50,079 nt of DNA from Flavobacteriaceae bacterium (GTDB taxonomy: Bacteria > Bacteroidota > Bacteroidia > Flavobacteriales > Flavobacteriaceae), in contig JALWTD010000017.1 in NCBI GenBank assembly GCA_027082925.1, forward strand, positions 386,246 to 436,324, in the 5' to 3' direction. The translations under genes and the position numbers were made by a program. Below, piece by piece: positions 1 to 7,940 of this stretch (position 1 is its first letter; each line of letters begins with the position of its first letter). The notes beneath the pieces are model-generated. The model saw only the letters and a program-made list of their open reading frames with translations, ran no database searches and was not told the origin of the DNA.

Positions 1-3000
1 CCGCTTATCGCACTCTGATCTGAACTCTGGTAAGAAACACTAAATCCGCCTTGAACGTCTCCTGTCAATAAAACACTAAAAGTCGCTGTACCGGAAGATT
101 CATTGACCGTAACATCGTCGATGCTTATGTTTGCTGAATCATCATCTGAAATAATAACTGTTGCTTCTGTATTTGTTGAGGATAATTGTACTTCATTATT
201 TGTACTTACCAATGTTATTGTAACCTCTTCATTCCCTTCAACTACACTATCATCAATAACCAATACAGGAATTGTAATTGCGGTCGTATTTTCAGGAATT
301 GTAATTGTAGTGGTAATCGTATTATAGTCAACTCCGTTTGTTGCGCTTCCTAATACCGTATAAGTTAACTCGGTAGAAACACTAATGGCATTTGTTAAAC
401 TAATTGTAAATAAACCGTTTGTTGATGGCTCCGAGGCATTTGTTGTTGCTTGAATACTCACTTCAGGAACTGCCGTTGCATTTACTATTGTCCCTATTCC
501 CTCTAAATCTGTAGAGGTGATTAAGGTATTAATTGTTGTAATAGTAACCGATGATAAACTTACGGTAAACTTCTCATCTGCTGGTTCATAAATGCTATCT
601 GAATTAGTTACTACAGGTACTGTTACCGTTGTTTGTCCTGCCGGAATTGTGTACGTCACATTGCTAACAGAATTATAATCTTCAGGAGCTACAGCTGTAT
701 TATCTTGTGTATTAACTACAAAAGTAATATCGTACAAGTACGTATTGCTTAGTGTAACTGTAAAATTAGCCGTTCCTCCTTCTACAACTGTAACATCATT
801 AATACTGATTGTTGGCAGCTTCGGGTTTACATTTACGGTTATGGTAAATGAATTTCCTTCACATCCATCAGGCGATGTTGTTAAAACCGTATAAACAACC
901 GTTTGAATATCTCCTGTTAAGTTTGTAAGTGTATCGGTAATAACAGTGTTGTTACTTGAAGTTGTTGTTTCTCCTACAACATTGGTATTATCAGAGGCTT
1001 GCCAATTAAATGATGAATTTGCAATATCTACATTACTTTGAAGTACTTCATTTAAAGTATCGCCACTATCAATAGTTATTACTTTATCTACTCCAACAGG
1101 TTCAGGATTTACTGTTACTGTGTAGGTAAATGCGTCACCGGCACAACTACCTGAAGTTGTAGATATAGGAATGATTGTATATGTTACTGTTTGTACTGCA
1201 CCACTAGTATTTATTAAAGTATCTGTTATGCTTGTCGAAGATGAATCTACAGTTGTTTCTCCCGAAACATTTGGATTATCGGTTGCCTTCCAGCTGTATG
1301 TTGAAGCAATATCTACTACAGAACTAATGTCAAAAGATAATGCTGTTCCACTACATATTATTTCTTCAGAACTTGTACCTATAGGCGTTTCATTAACAAC
1401 CACATCTACTGGTTTAGAAATGGTGCATCCATTCGTATTTGTTAATAAAATATAATACGTTCCTGAAGTGGTTACTGCTTCAGGATTTTGAAGCACTGTT
1501 GTTAGTGTTGCATCTGAAAAATATGAGAACGTTCCTGAATCACTTCCTAGTGTTACATTCGAATTTGTTAAATCAACTACCGAAGGAGCACAAACTGCTT
1601 CTGGTGTATTAATTACTAAAACCGGCTCAGGAAAAGCGGTTATTGTTGTTTCGGTAACATTGTCTGCAAAAGAAAAACAACCATTTGAAGTTTCTGCTTT
1701 TGTTGTTAAAACAGCTTTAACTGTTTTGTTTGATGATAATATAGGTAATGTTATTGTTCCCGATAAACTTGTTGAAGTAAGAGCACTATCCAATACACCA
1801 TCTATATAAAATTCCCATACATAAGAATAGGTAGGCACTTCCGAACAAGAAGTATCGTTGGTTACGGTAGCAGCATAATTAATTTGATTTGTACATGATT
1901 CTTGTGATATGGTAGGTACTACCGACGGACAAGGCACGCAAAAATCAGGATTGTTAAATTCAACTGATTTCACTTCACAGTAAGCACTTTCATAATTCAT
2001 AGTTGTAATACTAGTGTCCGATTGTCCACAAGCATTTGAATCTGCTTCAATAGTATAATTTAACGTAACGGTCTCTGTATTGATAAAATCTGTAAACCAA
2101 GAAATTTCTTGATTGTTGATTGATGTAGATCCTTTAGATGTTTGCAGTGTTCCGGCAACTAGTGTAAATCCGTTAGCAATTACATCTGTAGCCATAGGTT
2201 GTGAAGGCAATTGTTTTGCTGCCCAAGATAACTGACCAAAAACATCGTTGTAGATAGCTGTTAAATCCGCAGCGCTCATCGTTTCAAAATAACCACTGTT
2301 TTGGATACCTTGCATTGTTTCCCGAGCTACTTGAATAACTTGAGCTGTTGTATTTTCGTCATCTCTATCAATTCCACCAAAAAGACCTATTGTATAAATG
2401 TTTGTAGGATATCCATTGTAATCTTGTGCGTTTTCTCCTGAAGTAATGGCTGCATTTGTACAACAAGTGTGTGTTGTTGGCCAAGAAGTACATCTACCAC
2501 AATTGTAAGAGTCTGAAGCTCTATTAGCAACTCCATCTGTTAATACTATAATAGATCGTATTGTAGAACAGTCATGAGTACCATTGGTATTGAGCTCTTC
2601 CGACGCCAAATCAATTCCATGTGAAATATTTGTCCAACCTCCTTCTTCTAAATTATTTATAATATCAATAAGTTCAGTTTGGCTATTTAGCAATCCTGTA
2701 TTTAAAGATGCTGTTGTATTGTAAGTAACGATCCCTACTTTATTGTTTCCTGTAGGATTGTTAGCCGGATTAAATATATTATTTATAAAATCTACTGCCG
2801 CAGCTTGTGCATACTCAAGAGACGTGCTTCCTCCATCAATAATATTCCCCATACTTCCTGAAGTATCAATTACGAGCATTACCTCTAATGGTCTCTCAGG
2901 AGCTACTCCCGTAATAGACAACTCTACGTCAAACCTATTACATCCATCTGCACTTTGAACAATTGTTTTGTTAATAGTTAATGTATTGTCAATAACCTGT

Positions 3001-3101
3001 TGTCCAAACGAGAATATTGATGTAAGCAAGAACAAAAAACTAAAAATACCTGATTTTAAGTTTTTTGTATTTATTTTTTTATTGTGTAATTTTCTTTTCA
3101 T
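1..3101 (-). CDS. Giant secreted surface protein with vWA, PKD-like and Calx-beta domains (C-terminus beyond left edge)
   Basis: Continuous minus-strand frame from an ATG at 3101 running off the window, so only the first 1033 or so residues are visible. Residues 1 to about 34 form a signal peptide ending SFGQQ. A von Willebrand factor A domain follows, with the MIDAS motif DTSGS at about residues 79-83 and a later TDG metal ligand. Next come Cys-rich and PKD/Ig-like repeats, two of them with the near-identical pattern G-(D/N)-FT-TV-VNP, and then at least three Calx-beta-like repeats (NDVTVVEGG..., EPADEKF, VVEGNEEVTI, DDVTVNESSG) near 800-130. Calx-beta and vWA domains are known in large calcium-dependent adhesins and T9SS cargo of Bacteroidota. 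Adhesion or gliding-related surface display is an inference; the diagnostic C-terminal secretion signal is outside the window. It follows the small secreted gene at 3140-3661 by 38 bases, so the two are probably co-transcribed. Confidence 0.85.
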   Translation of the reverse strand, partial: MKRKLHNKKINTKNLKSGIFSFLFLLTSIFSFGQQVIDNTLTINKTIVQSADGCNRFDVELSITGVAPERPLEVMLVIDTSGSMGNIIDGGSTSLEYAQAAAVDFINNIFNPANNPTGNNKVGIVTYNTTASLNTGLLNSQTELIDIINNLEEGGWTNISHGIDLASEELNTNGTHDCSTIRSIIVLTDGVANRASDSYNCGRCTSWPTTHTCCTNAAITSGENAQDYNGYPTNIYTIGLFGGIDRDDENTTAQVIQVARETMQGIQNSGYFETMSAADLTAIYNDVFGQLSWAAKQLPSQPMATDVIANGFTLVAGTLQTSKGSTSINNQEISWFTDFINTETVTLNYTIEADSNACGQSDTSITTMNYESAYCEVKSVEFNNPDFCVPCPSVVPTISQESCTNQINYAATVTNDTSCSEVPTYSYVWEFYIDGVLDSALTSTSLSGTITLPILSSNKTVKAVLTTKAETSNGCFSFADNVTETTITAFPEPVLVINTPEAVCAPSVVDLTNSNVTLGSDSGTFSYFSDATLTTVLQNPEAVTTSGTYYILLTNTNGCTISKPVDVVVNETPIGTSSEEIICSGTALSFDISSVVDIASTYSWKATDNPNVSGETTVDSSSTSITDTLINTSGAVQTVTYTIIPISTTSGSCAGDAFTYTVTVNPEPVGVDKVITIDSGDTLNEVLQSNVDIANSSFNWQASDNTNVVGETTTSSNNTVITDTLTNLTGDIQTVVYTVLTTSPDGCEGNSFTITVNVNPKLPTISINDVTVVEGGTANFTVTLSNTYLYDITFVVNTQDNTAVAPEDYNSVSNVTYTIPAGQTTVTVPVVTNSDSIYEPADEKFTVSLSSVTITTINTLITSTDLEGIGTIVNATAVPEVSIQATTNASEPSTNGLFTISLTNAISVSTELTYTVLGSATNGVDYNTITTTITIPENTTAITIPVLVIDDSVVEGNEEVTITLVSTNNEVQLSSTNTEATVIISDDDSANISIDDVTVNESSGTATFSVLLTGDVQGGFSVSYQSSDQSAIS

Positions 3102-3139
3102 TTTAAGCGCGATTTAGGTTAGCACCTTGAATACTATTA

Positions 3140-3661
3140 CTATTCTCCGTCTATAATTAGAGTACTGAGCATTTTACTTACTTTAAATTCGGCACACTTT
3201 TTAGAAGTTACCGTAATAATTGTGTTGTTCTTACTTCCTATGCTTGTTCCGTACGGAACTTTTAATCTCGCATAAAAATGAAAGGAAGATCCTTGCTTAA
3301 GGGTTATATTATAACTAGCTTTTTTTTCTGATAAATCACTCACTGTCAATGCATTCTTCTTCATATCATGCAATTTCCCATCTAACGCTACATTTGGAAT
3401 ACCTTGTTTAGCAAAGGTGTTCTCTTTAAAATTGGCTATTGTAATTTCGTATGTTGTTACTCCTGCACTTAAATTTGTAAGAGTTAAATCATAAAAAGTT
3501 CCTGATTCTCCGGCTCTTTTAGAATCTCTACCATCTTCAACAGTTAAAGTTGCACTACATAGCTGCATTTGAGCCGAGATATTAGAGTAAAAAAACACAA
3601 AAGCTATAAACAAGAATTTGTAAATTGAAGAAAAACATTGATTAGCAGTTCTTTTTTTCAT
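3140..3661 (-). CDS. Small secreted protein of unknown function, partner of the downstream vWA protein
   Basis: A 173-residue protein. I chose the ATG at 3661 (MKKRTANQC...) because it puts the positively charged n-region directly before a hydrophobic stretch and a cleavage site near NISAQ; an in-frame ATG at 3685 would add eight polar residues. The mature part is beta-rich, with two Cys and alternating polar and hydrophobic residues (CSATLTVEDGRDSKRAGESG, YDLTLTNL, YNITLKQGSSFHFYARLKVP), which suggests one Ig-like or DUF11-like domain. I do not recognise the family. The gene lies 38 bases upstream of the vWA/Calx-beta giant on the same strand, so it may encode an accessory or export partner; that is inference only. 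Confidence 0.7.
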   Translation of the reverse strand: MKKRTANQCFSSIYKFLFIAFVFFYSNISAQMQLCSATLTVEDGRDSKRAGESGTFYDLTLTNLSAGVTTYEITIANFKENTFAKQGIPNVALDGKLHDMKKNALTVSDLSEKKASYNITLKQGSSFHFYARLKVPYGTSIGSKNNTIITVTSKKCAEFKVSKMLSTLIIDGE

Positions 3662-3845
3662 AATTTTTTTATTTTGGTCAGCCATTTGGAAAACTTCTCA
3701 AACGCTTAACATTTATTCATAGACGAATTGACGATCTATTTTAAACATAGACGACACTTTAAAAAAATTGGGGTATTTTAAAATTCAATTAAATTGAATA
3801 GGAAATTTGCTAACTGTGGGGACAGATTAATTAAAATTTCTATTA

Positions 3846-3853
3846 CAAATATA
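3846..3853 (-). promoter_or_regulatory. Putative -7 box for the 3661/3101 secreted-protein operon
   Basis: Reads TATATTTG on the minus strand, an exact match to the Bacteroidota TAnnTTTG box, about 185 bases before the start at 3661. No clear TTG -33 element lies at the usual distance, so this is tentative. The 486-base gap 3686-4171 holds this box, the pdhA box, and otherwise AT-rich sequence in which I see no gene. Confidence 0.3.
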
Positions 3854-4138
3854 AAGCTCTATCGCTTTCATAAGTTAATTACTTCATTATTCGCACTAAA
3901 AAATATACAAACGGACGTTTTTTTTATATAAACGGTTTTTTTACAACTAAAATTAGCAGTTTTAAACATTGTAATACGCTTAATATCAGTACTTTTATGC
4001 TTAATTTTTACTTAAATACGTTTTTATAAATACCAATAATAAACATAAAAAAGTAGCTGTTTTATAGCATATTGTTACAGTCCGAAAACATTATCGTAAA
4101 AAAAATTGCTGTTATTTTTATACGTTCATACAAAATAC

Positions 4139-4146
4139 TACTTTTG
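4139..4146 (+). promoter_or_regulatory. Putative -7 box for pdhA-pdhC
   Basis: TACTTTTG matches the Bacteroidota TAnnTTTG consensus and sits 25 bases before the pdhA ATG. A TTG occurs at 4106-4108, but the 30-base spacing is longer than usual, so the upstream element is uncertain. Confidence 0.4.
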
Positions 4147-4171
4147 CAATTCGACTTAAATTATTTGATAA

Positions 4172-5164
4172 ATGAAAAAAATAACCAAAGACACTTATAT
4201 CAATTGGTATAAAGACATGCTTTTTTGGAGAAAGTTTGAAGATAAATTGGCTGCTCTTTACATCCAACAAAAAGTTAGAGGTTTTCTACATTTATACAAT
4301 GGACAAGAAGCCGTACTGGCCGGAGCATTACATGCAATGGGTAAAAACGATAAAATGATTACGGCTTACAGAAACCATGTACAACCTATTGGATTAGGAG
4401 TAGATCCTAAAAAAGTGATGGCTGAGTTACTAGGAAAAGACACCGGTACTTCACATGGTTTAGGGGGGTCTATGCATATTTTTTCTCCAGAACACAACTT
4501 TTATGGCGGACATGGAATTGTAGGAGGACAAATTCCTTTAGGTGCAGGTTTGGCTTTTGCCGATAAATATTTTGAGCGCGATGGAGTAACTCTAACCTAT
4601 TTTGGTGATGGAGCTGCTCGTCAAGGTTCTCTTCACGAGACGTTTAATATGGCCATTACTTGGAAACTTCCTGTTGTTTTTATTTGTGAAAACAACGGAT
4701 ATGCTATGGGAACATCTGTTGAACGTACCGCTAACCATGAAGATATTTGGAAACTTGGATTAGGTTATGAGATGCCTTGTGGACCGGTAGATGGTATGAA
4801 TCCTGTAAAAGTTGCTGAAGCAATGAATGAAGCTATAGAAAGAGCTCGAAAAGGAGGAGGCCCTACACTTTTAGAGATGAAAACTTACCGCTACAGAGGA
4901 CACTCTATGAGTGATGCTCAAAAATACAGAACAAAAGAAGAAGTGGAAGAGTACAAAAAAATAGATCCTATTTCTCAAGTATTAGATATTATCAGAGAAA
5001 AAAAATACGCATCTGAAGATGAAATAAACGCTTGGAATCAAGAGATAAAACAAAAAGTAGAAGCATGCCAAAAGTTTGCTGAAGAATCTCCTTTCCCAAA
5101 CAAGCAACTTTTATACGATGTAGTATATGAACAAAAAGATTATCCGTTTTTAAAACATAGATAA
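4172..5164 (+). CDS. pdhA: Pyruvate dehydrogenase E1 component, alpha subunit
   Basis: 330 residues, normal for the two-subunit (alpha/beta) E1 type. E1 decarboxylates pyruvate with thiamine diphosphate and transfers the acetyl group to the lipoyl arm of E2. The thiamine diphosphate-binding motif is complete: GDGAARQGSLHE from about residue 145 and ENNGYAMGT with N174-N175. Phosphorylation-loop-like residues YRYRGHSMSD are also present. The stop is followed one base later by pdhC, so the two are translated together. No E1 beta gene (pdhB) lies in the window; in Flavobacteriia it is commonly encoded elsewhere. Cytoplasmic, central carbon metabolism. Confidence 0.95.
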   Translation: MKKITKDTYINWYKDMLFWRKFEDKLAALYIQQKVRGFLHLYNGQEAVLAGALHAMGKNDKMITAYRNHVQPIGLGVDPKKVMAELLGKDTGTSHGLGGSMHIFSPEHNFYGGHGIVGGQIPLGAGLAFADKYFERDGVTLTYFGDGAARQGSLHETFNMAITWKLPVVFICENNGYAMGTSVERTANHEDIWKLGLGYEMPCGPVDGMNPVKVAEAMNEAIERARKGGGPTLLEMKTYRYRGHSMSDAQKYRTKEEVEEYKKIDPISQVLDIIREKKYASEDEINAWNQEIKQKVEACQKFAEESPFPNKQLLYDVVYEQKDYPFLKHR

Positions 5165-5165
5165 A

Positions 5166-6419
5166 ATGGCAGAAATTATAACAATGCCCCGTTTAAGTGA
5201 TACAATGACTGAAGGAGTTGTAGCACAATGGTTGAAAAAAGTAGGTGATAAAGTAGCCGAAGGAGATATATTAGCCGAAATTGAAACCGATAAAGCGACT
5301 ATGGAGTTTGAATCTTTTAGCGAAGGAACACTCTTATATGTTGGCTTAAAAGACGGTGAAAGTGCTCCGGTAGATTCATTACTCGCAATTATTGGCGATG
5401 AGGGAGAAGATATTGAAAAATTAATCTCCGAATTCAATGCTGCACACTCTGCTCAACCAGAAACCAGTTCAAAGCCTGAAGAGGAAAAAGTTAGTAGTCC
5501 ATCTTCAAGTACACCTGCTAAAACCGAAACAATTGCCCAACCACAAGAAACAACCACTACTGATGGTAGAATTATAGCTTCTCCTCTAGCAAAAAAAATA
5601 GCTAAAGAAAAAGGTATTAATTTGGCACACATTTCTGGAACAGGTGAAAAAGGAAGAGTTATTAAACGAGATGTTGAAAACTTTACAGCCGTACCAGAAA
5701 CAACTCAATCTAATATTGCGTTTGCTACTAACGCTGCGGAAAGCTTTGAAGAAACTACCAATTCTCAAATGCGTAAAACCATTGCTAGAAGATTGGCAGA
5801 ATCTAAATTCACAGCTCCTCATTATTACCTAATGATTGAGATTGATATGGACAATGCAATTACTTCTAGAAAAGCAATTAATGAACTACCTGATACAAAA
5901 GTATCATTTAATGATATTGTTGTAAAAGCAAGTGCTATGGCGCTCAAAAAACACCCTAAAGTAAACTCACAATGGTTTGATGATAGAACTAGAATTAATC
6001 ATCATATTAATGTTGGTGTTGCCGTGGCTGTCGAAGATGGATTGGTTGTACCTGTAATTCGATTTACCGATCAAAAAAGTATGACTCAAATAGGAGCTGA
6101 AGTAAAAGATATGGCTCTAAGAGCAAAAACAAAAAAACTAACTCCAGCAGAAATGGAAGGAAGTACTTTTACTGTTTCTAATTTAGGAATGTTTGGTATT
6201 TCAGAATTTACATCCATTATTAACCAACCTAATTCAGCTATTTTATCTGTAGGTGCAATTATGCAAAAACCTGTGGTTAAAAACGGAGAAATTGTTGTTG
6301 GAAATACTATGAAAGTAACTCTTGCCTGTGACCACAGAACTGTTGATGGAGCTACAGGCGCTGCGTTTTTACAAACCTTAAAACAGTATATCGAAAATCC
6401 TGTTACTATGTTAGCTTAG
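5166..6419 (+). CDS. pdhC: Pyruvate dehydrogenase E2, dihydrolipoamide acetyltransferase
   Basis: 417 residues. E2 carries the acetyl group from E1 to coenzyme A and forms the core of the complex. One lipoyl domain is seen at residues 1-75 with the lipoyl-lysine K43 in ETDKATMEF. A Pro/Thr/Ser-rich linker follows (about 85-130), then the peripheral subunit-binding domain (about 135-175, ASPLAKKIAKEKGI...GRVIKRDV), and the catalytic domain ending in the DHRTVDG motif (H390, D394). Many flavobacterial E2 proteins are longer because they carry two lipoyl domains; this one has a single domain. It starts one base after the pdhA stop and ends before a strong bidirectional terminator. Confidence 0.95.
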   Translation: MAEIITMPRLSDTMTEGVVAQWLKKVGDKVAEGDILAEIETDKATMEFESFSEGTLLYVGLKDGESAPVDSLLAIIGDEGEDIEKLISEFNAAHSAQPETSSKPEEEKVSSPSSSTPAKTETIAQPQETTTTDGRIIASPLAKKIAKEKGINLAHISGTGEKGRVIKRDVENFTAVPETTQSNIAFATNAAESFEETTNSQMRKTIARRLAESKFTAPHYYLMIEIDMDNAITSRKAINELPDTKVSFNDIVVKASAMALKKHPKVNSQWFDDRTRINHHINVGVAVAVEDGLVVPVIRFTDQKSMTQIGAEVKDMALRAKTKKLTPAEMEGSTFTVSNLGMFGISEFTSIINQPNSAILSVGAIMQKPVVKNGEIVVGNTMKVTLACDHRTVDGATGAAFLQTLKQYIENPVTMLA

Positions 6420-6445
6420 CTAACAAACATTAAAATAAATCGCAT

Positions 6446-6483
6446 AAAAAAACTCCAATTAAATAATTGGAGTTTTTTTTTAT
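6446..6483. terminator. Bidirectional intrinsic terminator between pdhC and rpmE2
   Basis: Perfect 10-bp stem AACTCCAATT (6451-6460) and AATTGGAGTT (6465-6474) with an AAAT loop, flanked by an A tract on the left and a T tract on the right. It can terminate pdhC rightwards and rpmE2 leftwards. Confidence 0.85.
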
Positions 6484-6499
6484 TTTTTGTACTAAAATA

Positions 6500-6751
6500 T
6501 TACTTTTTAAATTTAGCATATTTAGTTTTGAACTTATCAATACGTCCAGCAGTATCAACCAATTTAGTTTTACCTGTGTAATATGGATGTGAAGTTCTTG
6601 AAATTTCTAACTTTACTAAAGGATATTCAACACCATCTACATCTATTGTTTCTTTAGTGTTAACTGTTGAACGAGTCAAAAACACATCTTCATTAGACAT
6701 ATCTTTAAATGCTACCATTCTGTAATTTTCTGGATGTATACCTTTTTTCAT
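6500..6751 (-). CDS. rpmE2: 50S ribosomal protein L31 type B
   Basis: 83 residues, typical for type B L31. The start [11 protein letters not shown] and the core TSHPYYTGK...DTAGRIDKF are characteristic. It lacks the CxxC zinc-binding pairs of type A L31, so this is the zinc-independent form. It is the bridge protein between the subunits on the large ribosomal subunit. Single-gene unit, with its own promoter at 6791-6820 and the shared terminator at 6446-6483. The promoter overlaps the divergent promoter of the cyclotransferase gene. Confidence 0.95.
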   Translation of the reverse strand: MKKGIHPENYRMVAFKDMSNEDVFLTRSTVNTKETIDVDGVEYPLVKLEISRTSHPYYTGKTKLVDTAGRIDKFKTKYAKFKK

Positions 6752-6780
6752 TATAAACTCGTTTTAAATCTATTTTTATT

Positions 6781-6810
6781 TTTGAGACTGCAAATTTAAC
6801 TATATTTTTG
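6781..6810 (+). promoter_or_regulatory. Promoter for the cyclotransferase operon
   Basis: TTTG at 6781-6784, 18-base spacer, TATTTTTG at 6803-6810: a full match to the Bacteroidota -33/-7 consensus. It implies a start point near 6817 and a leader of about 45 bases before the ATG at 6862. It lies within the same 40 bases as the rpmE2 promoter on the other strand. Confidence 0.55.
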
Positions 6811-6820
6811 AAAATTCAAA
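6791..6820 (-). promoter_or_regulatory. Promoter for rpmE2
   Basis: On the minus strand TTTG (6820-6817), 18-base spacer, TAAATTTG (6798-6791), a full consensus match. The inferred start near 6784 leaves a leader of about 33 bases before the rpmE2 ATG at 6751. Confidence 0.6.
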
Positions 6821-6861
6821 CAAATAATTTATTTTATTTACATAAAAATTTACAAAAGTTT

Positions 6862-7899
6862 ATGACATCTAAATCATCTATCGGTCTTTTTATACTTCTT
6901 ATTTCACTTTTATCATGCAAAAGCGAATACAAATTTGTGCTAAATGCACCTAAAAAAATAAAAATAACTAATGAGTTAACCATAAGTGTAACCGATAAAA
7001 ATAAAAACCCTATAGATTCTATTTCATTTTCAATAGACCGTAAAAAAATTAAAAGTACCGGAAATACCGCCACACTAAAAATTAACGATTATAAATTAGG
7101 GAAACATATTATTACTGCTATTGTTTTTTACAAAAACAAAACAAAAAAAGTTACAAAGCCTATCTATTTTATGGCCGATTCATCTCCTGAAATATATACT
7201 TACAAAATAATAAATACTTATCCACATGATAAAAAAGCCTACACACAAGGACTTGAATATCACAACGGATATTTATACGAAGGAACAGGTAGAAAAGGAA
7301 GCTCTTCAATCCGAAAAGTAGAATTAGAAACAGGAAAAGTACTTCAACAACACAATATTGATGCGCAATATTTTGGAGAAGGAATTACTATTTTTAACAA
7401 CAAGTTGTTTCAGCTTACCTGGCAATCTGGAAAAGGGTTTATTTACAACTTAGAAACCTTTGAGCAAGAAAAAGAGTTTAAATATACCAAAAGTAGAGAA
7501 GGTTGGGGATTAACCCACAATGGAGAGAAATTAATAAAATCTGACGGTACAGAGCGTATTTGGTTTTTAAATCCTGAAACACTTAAAGAAGAATCTTACA
7601 TTGAAGCATACACGGATAAGCAAAAAGTTGAAAAGCTAAATGAATTAGAGTATATCAACGGAAAAATATACGCAAACCGTTGGCAATTAAATTCTATTCT
7701 TATTATAAACCCAAAAACAGGAAAAGTAGAAGGTGTTGTAAATTTAAATAGCTTAAAAACACTTATTCAAAAAAGCCAAAAACTAGAAGATACCGATGAT
7801 GTACTAAACGGTATTGCTTTTGACAAAGAAAATAACAGGATTTTTATTACCGGTAAACATTGGAGCAAATTGTATGAAATAGTTTTTATTAAAAAATAA
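6862..7899 (+). CDS. Glutaminyl-peptide cyclotransferase, lipoprotein
   Basis: 345 residues from the ATG at 6862; the upstream frame to 6808 has only a TTG and no signal sequence. The N-terminus is a lipoprotein signal with lipobox LLSC. After a beta-rich domain (about 20-110) comes a five-bladed propeller of the plant/bacterial glutaminyl cyclotransferase family (PF05096 type), with the hallmark YTQGLEYHNGYLYEGTG, FGEGITIFNNKLFQLTW, GWGLTHNGEKLI, and NELEYINGKIYANRW. This enzyme converts N-terminal glutamine of exported proteins to pyroglutamate; many T9SS and Sec cargo proteins of Bacteroidota start their mature chain with Gln, so an envelope role in N-terminal protection is likely (inference). 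First gene of a six-gene plus-strand run. Confidence 0.88.
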   Translation: MTSKSSIGLFILLISLLSCKSEYKFVLNAPKKIKITNELTISVTDKNKNPIDSISFSIDRKKIKSTGNTATLKINDYKLGKHIITAIVFYKNKTKKVTKPIYFMADSSPEIYTYKIINTYPHDKKAYTQGLEYHNGYLYEGTGRKGSSSIRKVELETGKVLQQHNIDAQYFGEGITIFNNKLFQLTWQSGKGFIYNLETFEQEKEFKYTKSREGWGLTHNGEKLIKSDGTERIWFLNPETLKEESYIEAYTDKQKVEKLNELEYINGKIYANRWQLNSILIINPKTGKVEGVVNLNSLKTLIQKSQKLEDTDDVLNGIAFDKENNRIFITGKHWSKLYEIVFIKK

Positions 7900-7940
7900 T
7901 TTTTTAGAAATTATATCTACATTTACAAAAACATCGTTAA

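Noticed and set aside
103-2958. Plus-strand frames at 103-327, 1171-1455 and 2743-2958
   Set aside because: They lie antisense to the large vWA/Calx-beta gene, whose frame is continuous and shows clear domains.
3686-4171. Possible small gene or RNA in the 486-base gap
   Set aside because: No open frame with a good start and no convincing structure; only promoter-like boxes at both ends.
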